DNA of 64,000 nt, from NCBI GenBank assembly GCA_900473685.1, contig UCNE01000005.1:62001-126000 (forward strand), given 5' to 3'. Positions 26,820 to 35,919 of this stretch are shown one piece after another. Every line of letters begins with the position of its first letter. Position 1 is the stretch's first letter. Source of the DNA: Hyphomicrobiales bacterium. Lineage in GTDB: Bacteria > Pseudomonadota > Alphaproteobacteria > Rhizobiales > Rhizobiaceae. Under the pieces are notes generated by a model, which had not been told where the DNA came from, ran no database searches, and saw only the letters and a program-made list of their open reading frames with translations. The position numbers and the translations under genes were made by a program.

Positions 26820-27570
26820 ACCGTTTGTCGAGCAGGGCGACCAGTGCAAAGACGTTATCACTGGCGCCACCGGTATCGGTAAAATGCTCTTTGGTGTCGA
26901 GTGCCGCCTCTGATCGAACAGGCCGCCGAGAACTTGGGCTGCCTCGGAAAGATAGGCTGCGCCATCGGATTGGACACCAAGTCCAAGATCGCCGTCTCCC
27001 TTAAGCGTTCTAAATGCCGGCATCGGAATAAGTTCCTCCATGGGTCGGTACGATCGACTGCCTTCGGCCAGACGTCCGCGGAGCGCAATCGATCCCGAAA
27101 TACCAGCCAAGGTTGCGATCTCGTAGAGACGGCGATCGGGTTTGTCCTGCCCAGAGATCACCCTGCGTGTCTGCTCCCGCAGGTGGCCGACTGGAAACCG
27201 CGCGGGTGGCGCGCGCCGCCCGTCCTTTGAAAGCAACTTCAGCACGTCGAGAGCAGCAAGCAGGGAATCATGCCGACGCGCCGAGTGAAATCTGCACGCT
27301 TGCAGGAACATGGGAGCATATTTGCGTACACTGCCATAACGCTCGACCGCCAGCAAAAGCGGATCTGGATCAGCGTCCTCCACCATCGCCTCAACAAGAG
27401 GCTTTGTTTGCAGCAACTTGTACCATCCGACCTGCCGGTCGATCATGTCCAACGCATCCGCTCCGGTCTGGTCGGCGGCGACGAGAGCACACAGCGTGTC
27501 GCGAAACAGCCGGAGCGCCTTTGCCGTTTCCTGATGTGCGTCGGTGTGGCGCTACTTTTTCCTGTTGTTC
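26820..27570 (-). mobile_element. Tn3-family transposase (TnpA) remnant with internal deletion
   Basis: Minus strand from about 27570: HQETAKALRLFRDTLCALVA, DMIDRQVGWYKLLQTKPL, then ERYGSVRKYAPMFLQACRF, VGHLREQTRRVI, PDRRLYEIATLA and SRSYRPMEELIPMPAFRTL. All are typical of the middle of Tn3-family TnpA. After about 26915 the frame switches to the distal catalytic segment (LDTKEHFTDTGGASDNVFAL, ALLDKRF), so a large piece between them is deleted. Ends and resolvase are missing. Confidence 0.8.
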
Positions 27571-27592
27571 GCCTGAGAAAACAACCACCCTA

Positions 27593-28626
27593 AAGCGTGT
27601 CGCCTTTCATCGCATTCCTATCCCGCTGGTTTGAAGTAATTTCTACATTCTGTAACGGAGATGAGATTGCAGATTTCGCCGAGGGCGTGGGTGATGGCGT
27701 CGAAGCTGCGGGCCGCCCGCTTTCGCAGCAGCGTCTTGAGCTTTGAAAAAGCCATCTCGATGGGATTGAGGTCCGGACTTATGGGGTGGCAGAAACAGCA
27801 TCCAGGTTCCTTTTGCTTTGAGCAGTTCTTGGGCGCGCTCGCTTTTATGGAAGGTGACATTGTCGAGGATGACGACGTCGCCTGGCGACAGCGTCGGCGC
27901 GAGTTGGGTGTCTATCCAAGCCTCGAAGATACAGGCATTCATCGGCCTGTCGATGATCCAGGGGGCGACCATGCCATGGGATCGCAGCCCGGCAATGAAG
28001 GTTTGGGATTTCCATGAACCGAAGGGTGAGTACGTTCGATGGCGCTGGCCTCGCGCAGACCATCCAGACCGCTTCGTCAGCTTTGCATTTGTCGATGTCT
28101 CGTCGATAAAAACCAGCCGCGCCAATGCTTTGTTGAAGAATGGCCTGCGCCGTCCGGTCCACAGTTCACGCGCGATCCCCGGGCGCTGCGGCTCGCTTGC
28201 CATCAGGCTTTTTTATGGCTCAGCCCGAGCCGATGGAGAAGCCGTCCGACACTGGAGCGGTGGACGATGACGCCACGTCCGGAGAGTTCCACGCAAAGTT
28301 CGTTCAGCGTCAGTTCGCCATTCTGCGCCAGCCGCTTTCCAATCCACGCGTGATGCGTCGAAAGCTTGCCGCCGCCAACATGCCCTGCTGGCGCGGGACA
28401 AGCGAATCTGTCTCGCATTTGAGGATCACAAGATCGTTCACGAAACGCGGCGAGACCCGAAAACGCCGGGCGGCCTCCCATTGGCCATGACCTTCTTCAA
28501 CAAACGATATAACAGCTCACGCAACGCAATCGGATGTGACTTGCCCATGGCGATCTCCCTTCACTCAAGGGGAATCACGGATCGCGTGATTTGAGAACTA
28601 TCAATCGTAAAAATAGCGACACGCTT
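27593..28626 (-). mobile_element. IS630-family insertion sequence, nearly full length
   Basis: Bounded by 11-base perfect inverted repeats AAGCGTGTCGC (27593-27603) and GCGACACGCTT (28616-28626), about 1.03 kb apart. It contains one transposase region on the minus strand, as usual for this family. A TA target duplication is not clearly seen on both sides. The right end is followed directly by an inverted copy of part of the repeat (see 28618-28635). Confidence 0.8.
27618..28548 (-). pseudogene. IS630 transposase, degenerate two-frame gene
   Basis: Starts MGKSHPIALREL at 28548. A small deletion near 28510 breaks the frame (the alternative frame continues FVEEGHG, EAARRFRVSPRFVNDLVILK). ORF A then runs to SSVGRLLHRLGLSHKKA and ends at an AAAAAAG run. 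ORF B begins in the -1 frame (MASEPQRPGIAREL) with the catalytic segments LVFIDETSTNAKLTK and VVILDNVTFHKS. One extra base near 27790 throws the last part (SPDLNPIEMAFSKLK, containing the third acidic residue) out of frame. The A-run may be a natural frameshift site; the other two lesions are inactivating. Confidence 0.82.
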
Positions 28627-28635
28627 GAGCGTGTC
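28618..28635. repeat. 18-base palindrome at the IS630 right end
   Basis: GACACGCT-TG-AGCGTGTC is perfect. It consists of the IS630 terminal sequence joined to an inverted copy of itself, as expected if a second, now lost, IS630-type end abutted the first. Confidence 0.6.
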
Positions 28636-28656
28636 TATGAAACTCGGGGGTATTCA

Positions 28657-29682
28657 CTATCCACTGTGATGGGCGCCCACTTTCCGCAATTCTTCTAGAT
28701 TCAGGAGGATAGCCTCAAAGCTCGAGGGCGCTCCAGATGTCGGGTCAAAATAACGGGAATATAGCAGATAGCTCCCAGCAAAAATTTCTCTTACGCTCAA
28801 CTTTCTGCTGCGTCTTTCGCATGTCTGACGATCATCAGTGACCCCCCATCCGGCATAGAACGGCAATCCATAACAGGTAACTGGGATACCACGTAACAAT
28901 GCTTCGAATCCCATAAGAGAGGTGATAGTATAAACGTGATCAACAGCATCCAACACGTCCGCCGGCGAAATATCTTGCCTTAGTATATGGCAGATGGAAG
29001 CTACGTCTTGCGGATCGGATACTCCAGGCCGCGTGCCGTGTAAAACCTCTGGATGTGGCTTGTAGATCACCTGAGCACCAGGATTCTCGTCGTACGCCAA
29101 TCGCACAAGATCGTTATTTGTGACTACCCTCTTGCACCCTAAATGAATGGAAGCGTCTGTTTCAACCTGTCCAACCACGAGGACTCGCTTCTTCCCCTTA
29201 ACGTCCTGGAGTATGCTATTTCCGCTTTTCCCAAGATTATACTTGCTGATTCGGTTTAAAAGAAGGAGCTGAATGCATCGCTCAGCCCTCATCATAAGCT
29301 GTTTATCTCCGTCGAAGTCATAGCCGCTTAGAATCGTTTCGAGATCGGAAGGCCTGGTGGCGTCGAAGTATAAGGTCTTTGTGTCTATGGTCAGCGAAGC
29401 AGGCGCGCTCCCGTGTGCACCGAGACTAATAGAACGAACAAAGCCATCTTCAATGTGGTGAAACGGGATGCCGAAGACTTTACAAAAGGTTTTCAAAAAT
29501 TTCGGATATTTAAAGCCCCAGACGTAGACCTCCGAATTCCGCGTCATAAGGATTCGGAACAGAAGCCACTCACGAATAATATCTTTGGCCTTTCGGCCAA
29601 CTATAATGCAACGGCGATCCGGAAACCACGCCCGCAGATAGCTCTTCCAAGGGCCAAAGCCAACGAAAAATGCATTGATCAT
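28657..29682 (-). CDS. KpsC/LipB-like capsule glycosyltransferase, single domain
   Basis: A 341-residue cytoplasmic protein resembling one half of KpsC, the beta-Kdo transferase that builds the poly-Kdo linker of group 2-type capsules. Motifs: FHHIEDGFVRSISLG, SLTIDTKTLYFDATRPSDLE, VIYKPHPEV, TSLMGFEALLRG and YGLPFYAGWGVTDDR. KpsC normally carries two such domains in about 650-700 residues; here only one is present, so it either adds one Kdo type or works with another protein. It is the last gene of the minus-strand polysaccharide locus and abuts the IS630 element. Confidence 0.82.
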   Translation of the reverse strand: MINAFFVGFGPWKSYLRAWFPDRRCIIVGRKAKDIIREWLLFRILMTRNSEVYVWGFKYPKFLKTFCKVFGIPFHHIEDGFVRSISLGAHGSAPASLTIDTKTLYFDATRPSDLETILSGYDFDGDKQLMMRAERCIQLLLLNRISKYNLGKSGNSILQDVKGKKRVLVVGQVETDASIHLGCKRVVTNNDLVRLAYDENPGAQVIYKPHPEVLHGTRPGVSDPQDVASICHILRQDISPADVLDAVDHVYTITSLMGFEALLRGIPVTCYGLPFYAGWGVTDDRQTCERRSRKLSVREIFAGSYLLYSRYFDPTSGAPSSFEAILLNLEELRKVGAHHSG

Positions 29683-29864
29683 AGGCGAGCGTAAAGCCCC
29701 GCAGCTGTGGATGTCAATTGCGGCCAGTTGTTTATCTCACTGCCTCGTGGCGATACAAATCGACCAATGCGCGGTTGAGGGCGGCTTTGCTATTCAAGGG
29801 GTTGTTTCGGGTCTCAGAAAGGATCAAACTAGGGTGTGGTCTTTCAACTAAACGGCTATCATAT

Positions 29865-30509
29865 TCACCTGTTCGCATACAACGCCTTGGCAATTACGAG
29901 ATCGGTCGATGTGTCAATATCGATGGACCTGTCTGCCGGCATTAAATAGGGAACGGCTTCAAACCACCATTGCCTGCCCGACCGTGCATAGTCTGCGCTG
30001 AACACGTAAATGGCCCCGTTTGGAGTAACGTACTCGGCATCCTGCCGACGGGCGGCAAAATCGAAAGCCGGTGCCAGGCTGTTTCCGGCCTTTGCGAACA
30101 CCCAAGGTTTTGCTTCAGTAACTGATACCACAGTCTTTCCTGACTCGCGGTGCATTTCGACGCAAATACGAATGTCTTCTGCGGTGCGGAGCGGTGACGT
30201 TGGTTGAAGCACAACGACGGTATCTGCCGGCAAGTTGTCAAGCGCATGAAGAACCGCATCCATTGTCGTCGCCTCGTCGGTGCAGAGATGAGCAGGACGA
30301 AGCCACGGCACTTTCGCCCCGCTGGCGGCCGCTATGTCTGCAATTTGTTGACTATCCGTCGATACAAGGACTTTATCAAAGCAAAGGCTGTCAAGCGCGG
30401 CCGCTATTGTGTAGTTTATCAGCGGCTTCCCGTGAAAATCTATAATGTTTTTTCCTGGTAGGCCCTTAGACCCCCCCCGTGCTGGGATAAAGGCGATAGT
30501 TTTCGTCAC
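29865..30509 (-). CDS. legF: CMP-nonulosonate (legionaminate-type) cytidylyltransferase
   Basis: A 214-residue NeuA-type enzyme that activates a nonulosonic acid with CTP to the CMP-sugar. The nucleotide loop IPARGGSKGLPGKN (about 8-21), VSTDSQQIADIA, LQPTSPLRT and RSIDIDTSTDLVIAK are all family hallmarks. The start is GTG, preceded by GAGGGATCAATT. Specificity for Leg, Neu5Ac or Pse cannot be read from the sequence; presence of LegB, LegC, LegG and LegI homologues upstream supports legionaminic acid or a derivative. Confidence 0.85.
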   Translation of the reverse strand: MTKTIAFIPARGGSKGLPGKNIIDFHGKPLINYTIAAALDSLCFDKVLVSTDSQQIADIAAASGAKVPWLRPAHLCTDEATTMDAVLHALDNLPADTVVVLQPTSPLRTAEDIRICVEMHRESGKTVVSVTEAKPWVFAKAGNSLAPAFDFAARRQDAEYVTPNGAIYVFSADYARSGRQWWFEAVPYLMPADRSIDIDTSTDLVIAKALYANR

Positions 30510-30651
30510 AATTGATCCCTCATCCTCACAGCGAACGCTATTTCGTTGCTCATATTACGTCATTTTGAATAACGTCGGGAGAATTATCGTCGATGAGCCT
30601 CGAAGCGGTAACAACCCCCATCGCGACGCGTTAAACGATTCAATATGACGG

Positions 30652-31467
30652 CTACAGCCGTTCCTCGCGGAGCATCCTAGACCCCGTGAATAAGCTAAGT
30701 CCGAAAAAGATCAAGATGATTACGGTTTTGACAACGAACATTTTATCGAGGCCAATGGCTCCGTACTCTGGATAAATGGCGCTCCTAAACCACATGATCA
30801 CATGAACAAGTGGATTCCACATCATGTAATCGTAGATGGGATGTGGCATCGAATCCGGCACAAGGATAACCCCGGAAACCATGAAGAGCGGTCGGTTGAC
30901 CATGTTGAAAATTTGTTCGTACAACGGGAAGGCGCCAAACAGCGCAATATTGGCCATGCCGAGACCTAGCCCCATCAACGATGCCAAGGTGGACGCTTGG
31001 ATGGCTGTCCACAAATCCAAGTCGCCGATATGACGTATCTCGGTTGTGCAGATCGCAAGAACAACAATTGTGACAGCGATCGAGGTCATCAATTGAAGAA
31101 TGTATCTGGCAGTCACCGCGTCAATTGGAGAAACGATAGGGTAAGAAAAAAGCTGTTTGTTGGCCTTTACGGTTGCGGCGACATAGCTCGTCATAGCTTG
31201 ATAAAACGCGAACGGCAAATAACCGGACGCGAAAAATAACGCAAAGTCGGTTCCCAGCGCGGGCACACGTGCGAGGATTGAAAAAAGGGCTGTCATTGTC
31301 ATCACATGCGCAAGCGGGTCCGCGATAGCCCATATGTAACCACCGGGCTTGCTGCCAAACCGCGCCTCCATCTCACGAATAACCAGCGCCGAGGTCACAC
31401 GAAAATGCTGCCTAAGGAAATACATGCGGAACCCCATAACCCGGATACTTAATCTTGGCAATTCCAC
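30652..31467 (-). CDS. kpsM: Polysaccharide ABC exporter permease, KpsM/RkpT-like
   Basis: An inner-membrane ABC-2 type permease of about 260-271 residues with six hydrophobic segments. Family features are LVIREMEARFGSKPGGYIWAI near the N-terminus, ASGYLPFAFYQ and PLMWNPLVHVI-like residues (YMMWNPLVHVIMWFRSAIYP). The exact start is uncertain (GTG 31467 or ATG 31425). It should export the finished chain across the inner membrane with a KpsT-type ATPase, but no such ATPase, nor KpsE/KpsD-like partners, are encoded in this window. Confidence 0.88.
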   Translation of the reverse strand: MELPRLSIRVMGFRMYFLRQHFRVTSALVIREMEARFGSKPGGYIWAIADPLAHVMTMTALFSILARVPALGTDFALFFASGYLPFAFYQAMTSYVAATVKANKQLFSYPIVSPIDAVTARYILQLMTSIAVTIVVLAICTTEIRHIGDLDLWTAIQASTLASLMGLGLGMANIALFGAFPLYEQIFNMVNRPLFMVSGVILVPDSMPHPIYDYMMWNPLVHVIMWFRSAIYPEYGAIGLDKMFVVKTVIILIFFGLSLFTGSRMLREERL

Positions 31468-31518
31468 ATTGCCGCATGAGAGAGGATATGAGAGCGAGTT
31501 GCCCGTGAGCTTTAGGCT

Positions 31519-32469
31519 CTAACAATCGCCGATTGCTTTCACGTATGCATCGGCCATCAGGCGATGGCCGGCTGCAGAAAGGTGCATGCCATCGCTACCT
31601 AAAGCCTCAGAAGTCCCGTGCTCCCAGCAAAGCCGGTCGATGTCTATTAGATGGCAGTTTAACGATTTTGCCAGATCGTAGATCACCATGTTGTAACGTG
31701 TGAAGTTCCACGCCATTTGGGGCGTACTGGCGCCGAATTTAATTGGAGGCAGGACAATGGTTGCGAAGCTGACGGAGCGAGCGCCTTTTGATAAAGCCAA
31801 AGTAGCTGCTTCTTCGAGTCTTTCACGAAATAATAGCAATGAAGTATAGGTATGATCGAAGTCACTATTGATGATTGCGCTTCGATACACTTGCGAGAAT
31901 CGGAGAATTTTTTGCCGTAGGTCTGGCAACAAAGTACCTAGTGCGATCCGCTGTTTTTCTTGAAACATGCGAACCGCGCAATCGTTGAGGCCAACATGGA
32001 TCAGAAGGTCTTCACGATCGCACGCCACCCGCGTGGAAACAGCGTCTACAACGTACTCCGAGGTTGCGTAGCGTCTGCAAAGTGGACGAACTGAGGCCGA
32101 ACCTCGCGACTGGAAGTATGCTAGAATAAGACCGGAATATGTTGTCTCAAACTTTGTAGCCTCTCCATCTCCGGTTCTCGGTAGGCCAAGAGAATCGCTG
32201 ATGAGCACCAACTTGCGCTCGGGAGCAGATGAAGAAATCTTCAGCGCAGCTTTCTCAAAAGAGACTGCTTCGCGGTCTAAATTTCCTCGCTCTTTGTCAG
32301 TCGCGTTGCTAACCCTGACCGGATCGTAGTCAGATAGCAAACGCCGCACATGCTTGAACTGTTCTACACCTTCCTGGAGGCTCTTCCGGGACAAAACGTG
32401 GGCCAAATCGATCTGCCTTTCAATTTCGACCACGCTCACGTCACCTTGCTGACGTACTCCGCCATTCAC
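31519..32469 (-). CDS. SGNH/GDSL-type hydrolase
   Basis: About 316 residues from a GTG start that follows AGGAGGAGAATAC; a longer ORF would place this ribosome site inside the gene. Block I reads VLISDSLGLPR (Ser nucleophile), block III HVGLNDCA (Gly and Asn), block V SDGMHLSAAGH (catalytic Asp and His). The N-terminal 90 residues are extra and unassigned. No signal peptide is visible, so it probably acts in the cytoplasm, for instance removing or transferring acyl groups on a sugar precursor. Its presence in the polysaccharide operon is the only hint to substrate. Confidence 0.75.
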   Translation of the reverse strand: MNGGVRQQGDVSVVEIERQIDLAHVLSRKSLQEGVEQFKHVRRLLSDYDPVRVSNATDKERGNLDREAVSFEKAALKISSSAPERKLVLISDSLGLPRTGDGEATKFETTYSGLILAYFQSRGSASVRPLCRRYATSEYVVDAVSTRVACDREDLLIHVGLNDCAVRMFQEKQRIALGTLLPDLRQKILRFSQVYRSAIINSDFDHTYTSLLLFRERLEEAATLALSKGARSVSFATIVLPPIKFGASTPQMAWNFTRYNMVIYDLAKSLNCHLIDIDRLCWEHGTSEALGSDGMHLSAAGHRLMADAYVKAIGDC

Positions 32470-32750
32470 TACGTATTCTCCTCCTAATAAGCAGGACATT
32501 GCCCCTAAAGTGCTTTCGATGCCCAGTCAGCATCATACGAGATGCAAGTCAATATCCGGAAACAGTCAAGGCAATGCACCGCTAAGCGATTAGCGGTGAC
32601 TGCAGGAGCAAGAAATCCCGCGCCCCGTTTGGCGAAAAAAGAATTGGATGCTTGATTTCTTCAGCAATTCCCGATGCCTCCCGGAGTACGTCACCAAAGC
32701 GATTGCGATGGAAATTTATCGTATCCGCAACCGATAGCATGCGCGATGCC

Positions 32751-33917
32751 TTAGTCCAGAGCAAGGACAGCGCTGCTCGGGATGCTGACCAGCCGTTGCT
32801 CGATTTCCCGGGCGACCGGCAGGGGCATGGAGGGACTCCCTTTATACATCGGTAGGTCACACATAAGCGTCCAGCAGGGACGCGTCATCAGACCTGCATC
32901 ATTCGTTGCAGTAAGGAAATCGTCACGATCCCTGGCCTCGTCGAGTATGACCGAGTTAAGCCAATAATTACTCTGCGTATCAGTCGGTTCGACGAAGAAA
33001 TATAGGCCTTCGACCGTCGCGAACGCATCCTGATAGCGCGCCGCCAAGCGTCGCTTGGCAGTGACGAAGGTGGGTAGCTGTTGCAATTGAGCACAGCCTA
33101 ACGCTGCATTGAGATTGGGCAGACGGTAGTTGTAGCCGAGTTCGTCGTGCCAAAAAGTCCAACGATGTGGCCGCTTGGCTGTTGTGGTCAGGTATTTCGC
33201 ACGATCACCCAGGTATTCGTCGTTCGTCAGGATGGCACCACCGCCGCCTGTCGTGATGATTTTGTTGCCGTTGAAGCTGGTAATACCGATCATGCCCCTG
33301 CCGCCAAGCGGGCGTCCATTGGATAAGCTACCAAGCGATTCCGCGGCATCCTCCACGACAGGGAGGCCCCATTTTTCCGTCACTTCGAGCAGTCGGTCGA
33401 TAGCCACTGGGTGCCCGAAGGTGTGCATCGGCACGACAGCTGCCAACCGGCGGCCCGTATTGCGGTTGCGTGGCCCCTGTTCGCCTGGTTCGGCGATCTG
33501 TGTAAGCCATGCGTCGAGCGCGTCCGGATCGAGTCCAAGCGTCTCCATAGAGCTGTCGACGAAATGGGGAATGGCACCGCAATAGGCAACGGCATTTGCA
33601 GTCGCGGCGAACGTCAGCGCCGGTACAAGGACTTCGTCTCCAGGTTTCACCCCCGCAAGCATCAGGGCGATGTGCAGGGCTGCAGTACCGTTGACAGCCG
33701 CAATCGCACGCCGAACCCCGAAAGCCTCTGCCAGCTCTTTCTCAAAACGATCGACGTAGGCGCCGACCGATGAGACCCAGCCAGTATCCAGGCAGTCCTT
33801 GACATATTCCCATTCCAAGCCGGCAAAGCGCGGTTCATGCAGTACAATCGATTTGCCATCAGGCGCCGCAGCCTCGCGTAGAGTTTGCACGGCGTGTGTG
33901 ATATCCAGTTTTGCCAT
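32751..33917 (-). CDS. legC: LegC-type sugar-nucleotide aminotransferase (DegT/DnrJ/EryC1 family)
   Basis: A 388-residue PLP enzyme that would aminate the C4 keto group made by LegB. The PLP lysine is K219 (SFNGNKIITTGGGG), preceded by VVEDAAESLGS (phosphate/pyridine-N Asp) and VPALTFAATANAVAYCGA. Sequence and its neighbour LegB fit the LegC subgroup. The start MAKLDITHAV lies 2 bases from the end of legB; the longer ORF upstream is an artefact overlapping legB. Confidence 0.9.
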   Translation of the reverse strand: MAKLDITHAVQTLREAAAPDGKSIVLHEPRFAGLEWEYVKDCLDTGWVSSVGAYVDRFEKELAEAFGVRRAIAAVNGTAALHIALMLAGVKPGDEVLVPALTFAATANAVAYCGAIPHFVDSSMETLGLDPDALDAWLTQIAEPGEQGPRNRNTGRRLAAVVPMHTFGHPVAIDRLLEVTEKWGLPVVEDAAESLGSLSNGRPLGGRGMIGITSFNGNKIITTGGGGAILTNDEYLGDRAKYLTTTAKRPHRWTFWHDELGYNYRLPNLNAALGCAQLQQLPTFVTAKRRLAARYQDAFATVEGLYFFVEPTDTQSNYWLNSVILDEARDRDDFLTATNDAGLMTRPCWTLMCDLPMYKGSPSMPLPVAREIEQRLVSIPSSAVLALD

Positions 33918-33919
33918 TT

Positions 33920-34933
33920 TCAGATACCGTAGGTTTCGGCTTTGTACAGCGCCAGGTTGCTTGGATCGCTGAACCATTCGATGGTTTCGCGAATGCCACG
34001 GGCGAAACCCTCGTGACCAGAATAGCCTGGTTTCCAATCGGTGAGCCGCTTGGCTTTGTCGATGCCCGCCCAAAGTCGATCGACTTCGCTTAATTCCGGG
34101 CGCTGCCTCTGCTCTTCAGAGACGATCTGGGCGTTTACGCCCATGATTTCGATGATGGTTTTGACGGCATCCTCGATCGAGACTTCAAAGCCGCTGCCAA
34201 AGTTGACCACTTCGCCCAGAACCTCGGGGCTTTCGGCCATCGCTTGGAACGCCTTGACAGTGTCCGCGACGTAAGTGAAATCCCGTGTCGGGCTGAGCTT
34301 GCCGAGGCGAACTTCCTGCTTGCCGGCCGCAAGCTGGGTGATGATGGTCGGCAGCACCGCGCGCGTTGACTGGCGTGGGCCAAAGGTGTTGAAGGGCCGG
34401 ATTACCGTCACCGGCGTGCCGAACGAACGATAGAACGACAGGGCCAGTTGATCAGCCCCGATCTTCGACGCCGAATAGGGAGACTGGCCAACCAGCGGGT
34501 GTTCTTCGGTGATCGGAACGAACTGGGCGGTGCCATAGACCTCGCTGGTCGAGGTGTGAACGACCCGTTCGGTTTCGAGCAGGCGCGCAGCCTGCAGCAC
34601 GTTCAGCGTGCCCTTGATGTTCGTATCGATATAGGTATCGGGCGAATGATAGGAGTAGGGGATCGCGATCAATGCAGCCAGGTGCAGCACGACATCGCAA
34701 CCGCGCATGGCCGTCGCAACCCCGTTTGGATCGCGAATGTCGCCGCTAAACACCTCGAACGAATTCTTGACTTCGGGAGAAACGCGGTCAAGCCAGCCCC
34801 AGGTGCCGAAGCTGTTGTAGAGGGAGAAAGCCCGTACTTTCAGGCCTTGGCGCACGAGGTGCTCGACCAAGTGCGAGCCAATAAAGCCATCGGCGCCAGT
34901 CACAAGAATGGTCTTTCCTGACAAGTTGGTCAC
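33920..34933 (-). CDS. legB: LegB-type NAD-dependent nucleotide-sugar 4,6-dehydratase
   Basis: A 337-residue extended SDR. The Rossmann loop is TGADGFIGSH (12-21), the active site has TSTSEVYG (126-134 region) and the Y153-x-x-x-K157 pair (SPYSASK). RPFNTFGPRQSTRAV and RDFTYVADT complete the 4,6-dehydratase pattern. In Campylobacter LegB acts on GDP-GlcNAc, starting the GDP route to legionaminic acid; the PtmE-like enzyme at 45-46 kb fits that route. It is coupled by an ATGA overlap to the oxidoreductase gene upstream. Confidence 0.9.
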   Translation of the reverse strand: MTNLSGKTILVTGADGFIGSHLVEHLVRQGLKVRAFSLYNSFGTWGWLDRVSPEVKNSFEVFSGDIRDPNGVATAMRGCDVVLHLAALIAIPYSYHSPDTYIDTNIKGTLNVLQAARLLETERVVHTSTSEVYGTAQFVPITEEHPLVGQSPYSASKIGADQLALSFYRSFGTPVTVIRPFNTFGPRQSTRAVLPTIITQLAAGKQEVRLGKLSPTRDFTYVADTVKAFQAMAESPEVLGEVVNFGSGFEVSIEDAVKTIIEIMGVNAQIVSEEQRQRPELSEVDRLWAGIDKAKRLTDWKPGYSGHEGFARGIRETIEWFSDPSNLALYKAETYGI

Positions 34934-35919
34934 GACCGGTTTTCTCCTTCGAAGTTCGAGCGGTTGCCGTCTCGGATGACGGTATAGTTCTTGAAAGCCT
35001 CTGCCTGAGCCGAGAGGCCAACCAGGCGGAGATCGGCATCACCTGACAAGAACGCCTCGGTTTGCCGGTAGAGGCCGGGCTTGAATTCTTTGTCGAGGGT
35101 GTCGTCTATGGCTACCGGTTCCAGCGCAAAACTCTGCTGGTTCTGACGGAACAACTGTTCCATGGGCTGCAGGACAAGGCGGCTCTTCGCCGTCATGACC
35201 TCGACACCCCAGCGCCCCGGCGCGAGCCAGTTGGAATGGTAGGAAAAATCAGCCCCGGTGTCGGTCGTGCCGCAACCGGTGAAGATGGCGCCGGCGGGGT
35301 GCCAGCCTAGGCCTCCACGGCTTTGAGCGACGATCGTCTTCGGATGGCCGCCGAGGAAGAATGCCAGGTCGATCACGTGGGTTGAATTGCCGAAAAGCCA
35401 GCCCTCAAGCTCGGCCGGGTCTTTGTCGAGTGCTTCGATCCGGGTGCGTGCCTCGGTGAAGTCGAACTTGACCGACAGCACGCCGCCATCGGCGTCGATG
35501 ATCTTGCGGGCAGCCTCGACCGATGCATAGAAACGACGGTTGTAGGCGACATACACTTCAGCCCCGGCGTTTCTCGCCACGATGTCCAGCTTTTTGGCAT
35601 CGGCTTGGTTGAGAGCGACCGGTTTTTCCACCAGCAACCGACGCACGCCAGCCTCGATCAACTGCTCAGCGACTTCGGCAAGATTTGTGGCACTGACGGC
35701 GACGATCGCGGTTTCGGGTACGGCATCGAACCGGGAAAGCTGCTCACGCAACGGGCCGTGGCCCGTTTCGATGCTCCATTCTCTGGCGAAAGCCTCGGCT
35801 CGTTCCGTACCGCGTCCAGCGGCCAGGAACGGTTGCCCAAGCGCTTTCAGCACCTTGGCGTAGGCAGCCGACATTGCACCGGTGCCGACAAGGAGCAGGG
35901 GTGTTAGCTGATCGGGCAA
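34930..35919 (-). CDS. Gfo/Idh/MocA-family oxidoreductase (first)
   Basis: A 329-residue NAD(P)-dependent oxidoreductase. A TTG start after GGAGGACGTCCC fits best; longer versions would run into the preceding gene. It has the Rossmann segment LLLVGTGAMSAAYAKVL, the family Lys-Pro motif LLVEKPVALN, and YNRRFYASVEAARKII. It overlaps the end of the second Gfo/Idh gene by 16 bases. Such enzymes oxidise sugar-nucleotides or free sugars at C3 or C2; the substrate here is not known. It may make a second sugar of the repeat unit or modify the nonulosonate. Confidence 0.85.
   Translation of the reverse strand: MPDQLTPLLLVGTGAMSAAYAKVLKALGQPFLAAGRGTERAEAFAREWSIETGHGPLREQLSRFDAVPETAIVAVSATNLAEVAEQLIEAGVRRLLVEKPVALNQADAKKLDIVARNAGAEVYVAYNRRFYASVEAARKIIDADGGVLSVKFDFTEARTRIEALDKDPAELEGWLFGNSTHVIDLAFFLGGHPKTIVAQSRGGLGWHPAGAIFTGCGTTDTGADFSYHSNWLAPGRWGVEVMTAKSRLVLQPMEQLFRQNQQSFALEPVAIDDTLDKEFKPGLYRQTEAFLSGDADLRLVGLSAQAEAFKNYTVIRDGNRSNFEGENRS

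Noticed and set aside
32582-32740. 52-codon minus-strand ORF just after legC
   Set aside because: Could be a small gene or leftover tail, but it has no ribosome site, no motif and no known relative; the 280-base gap between legC and the SGNH gene is otherwise empty.
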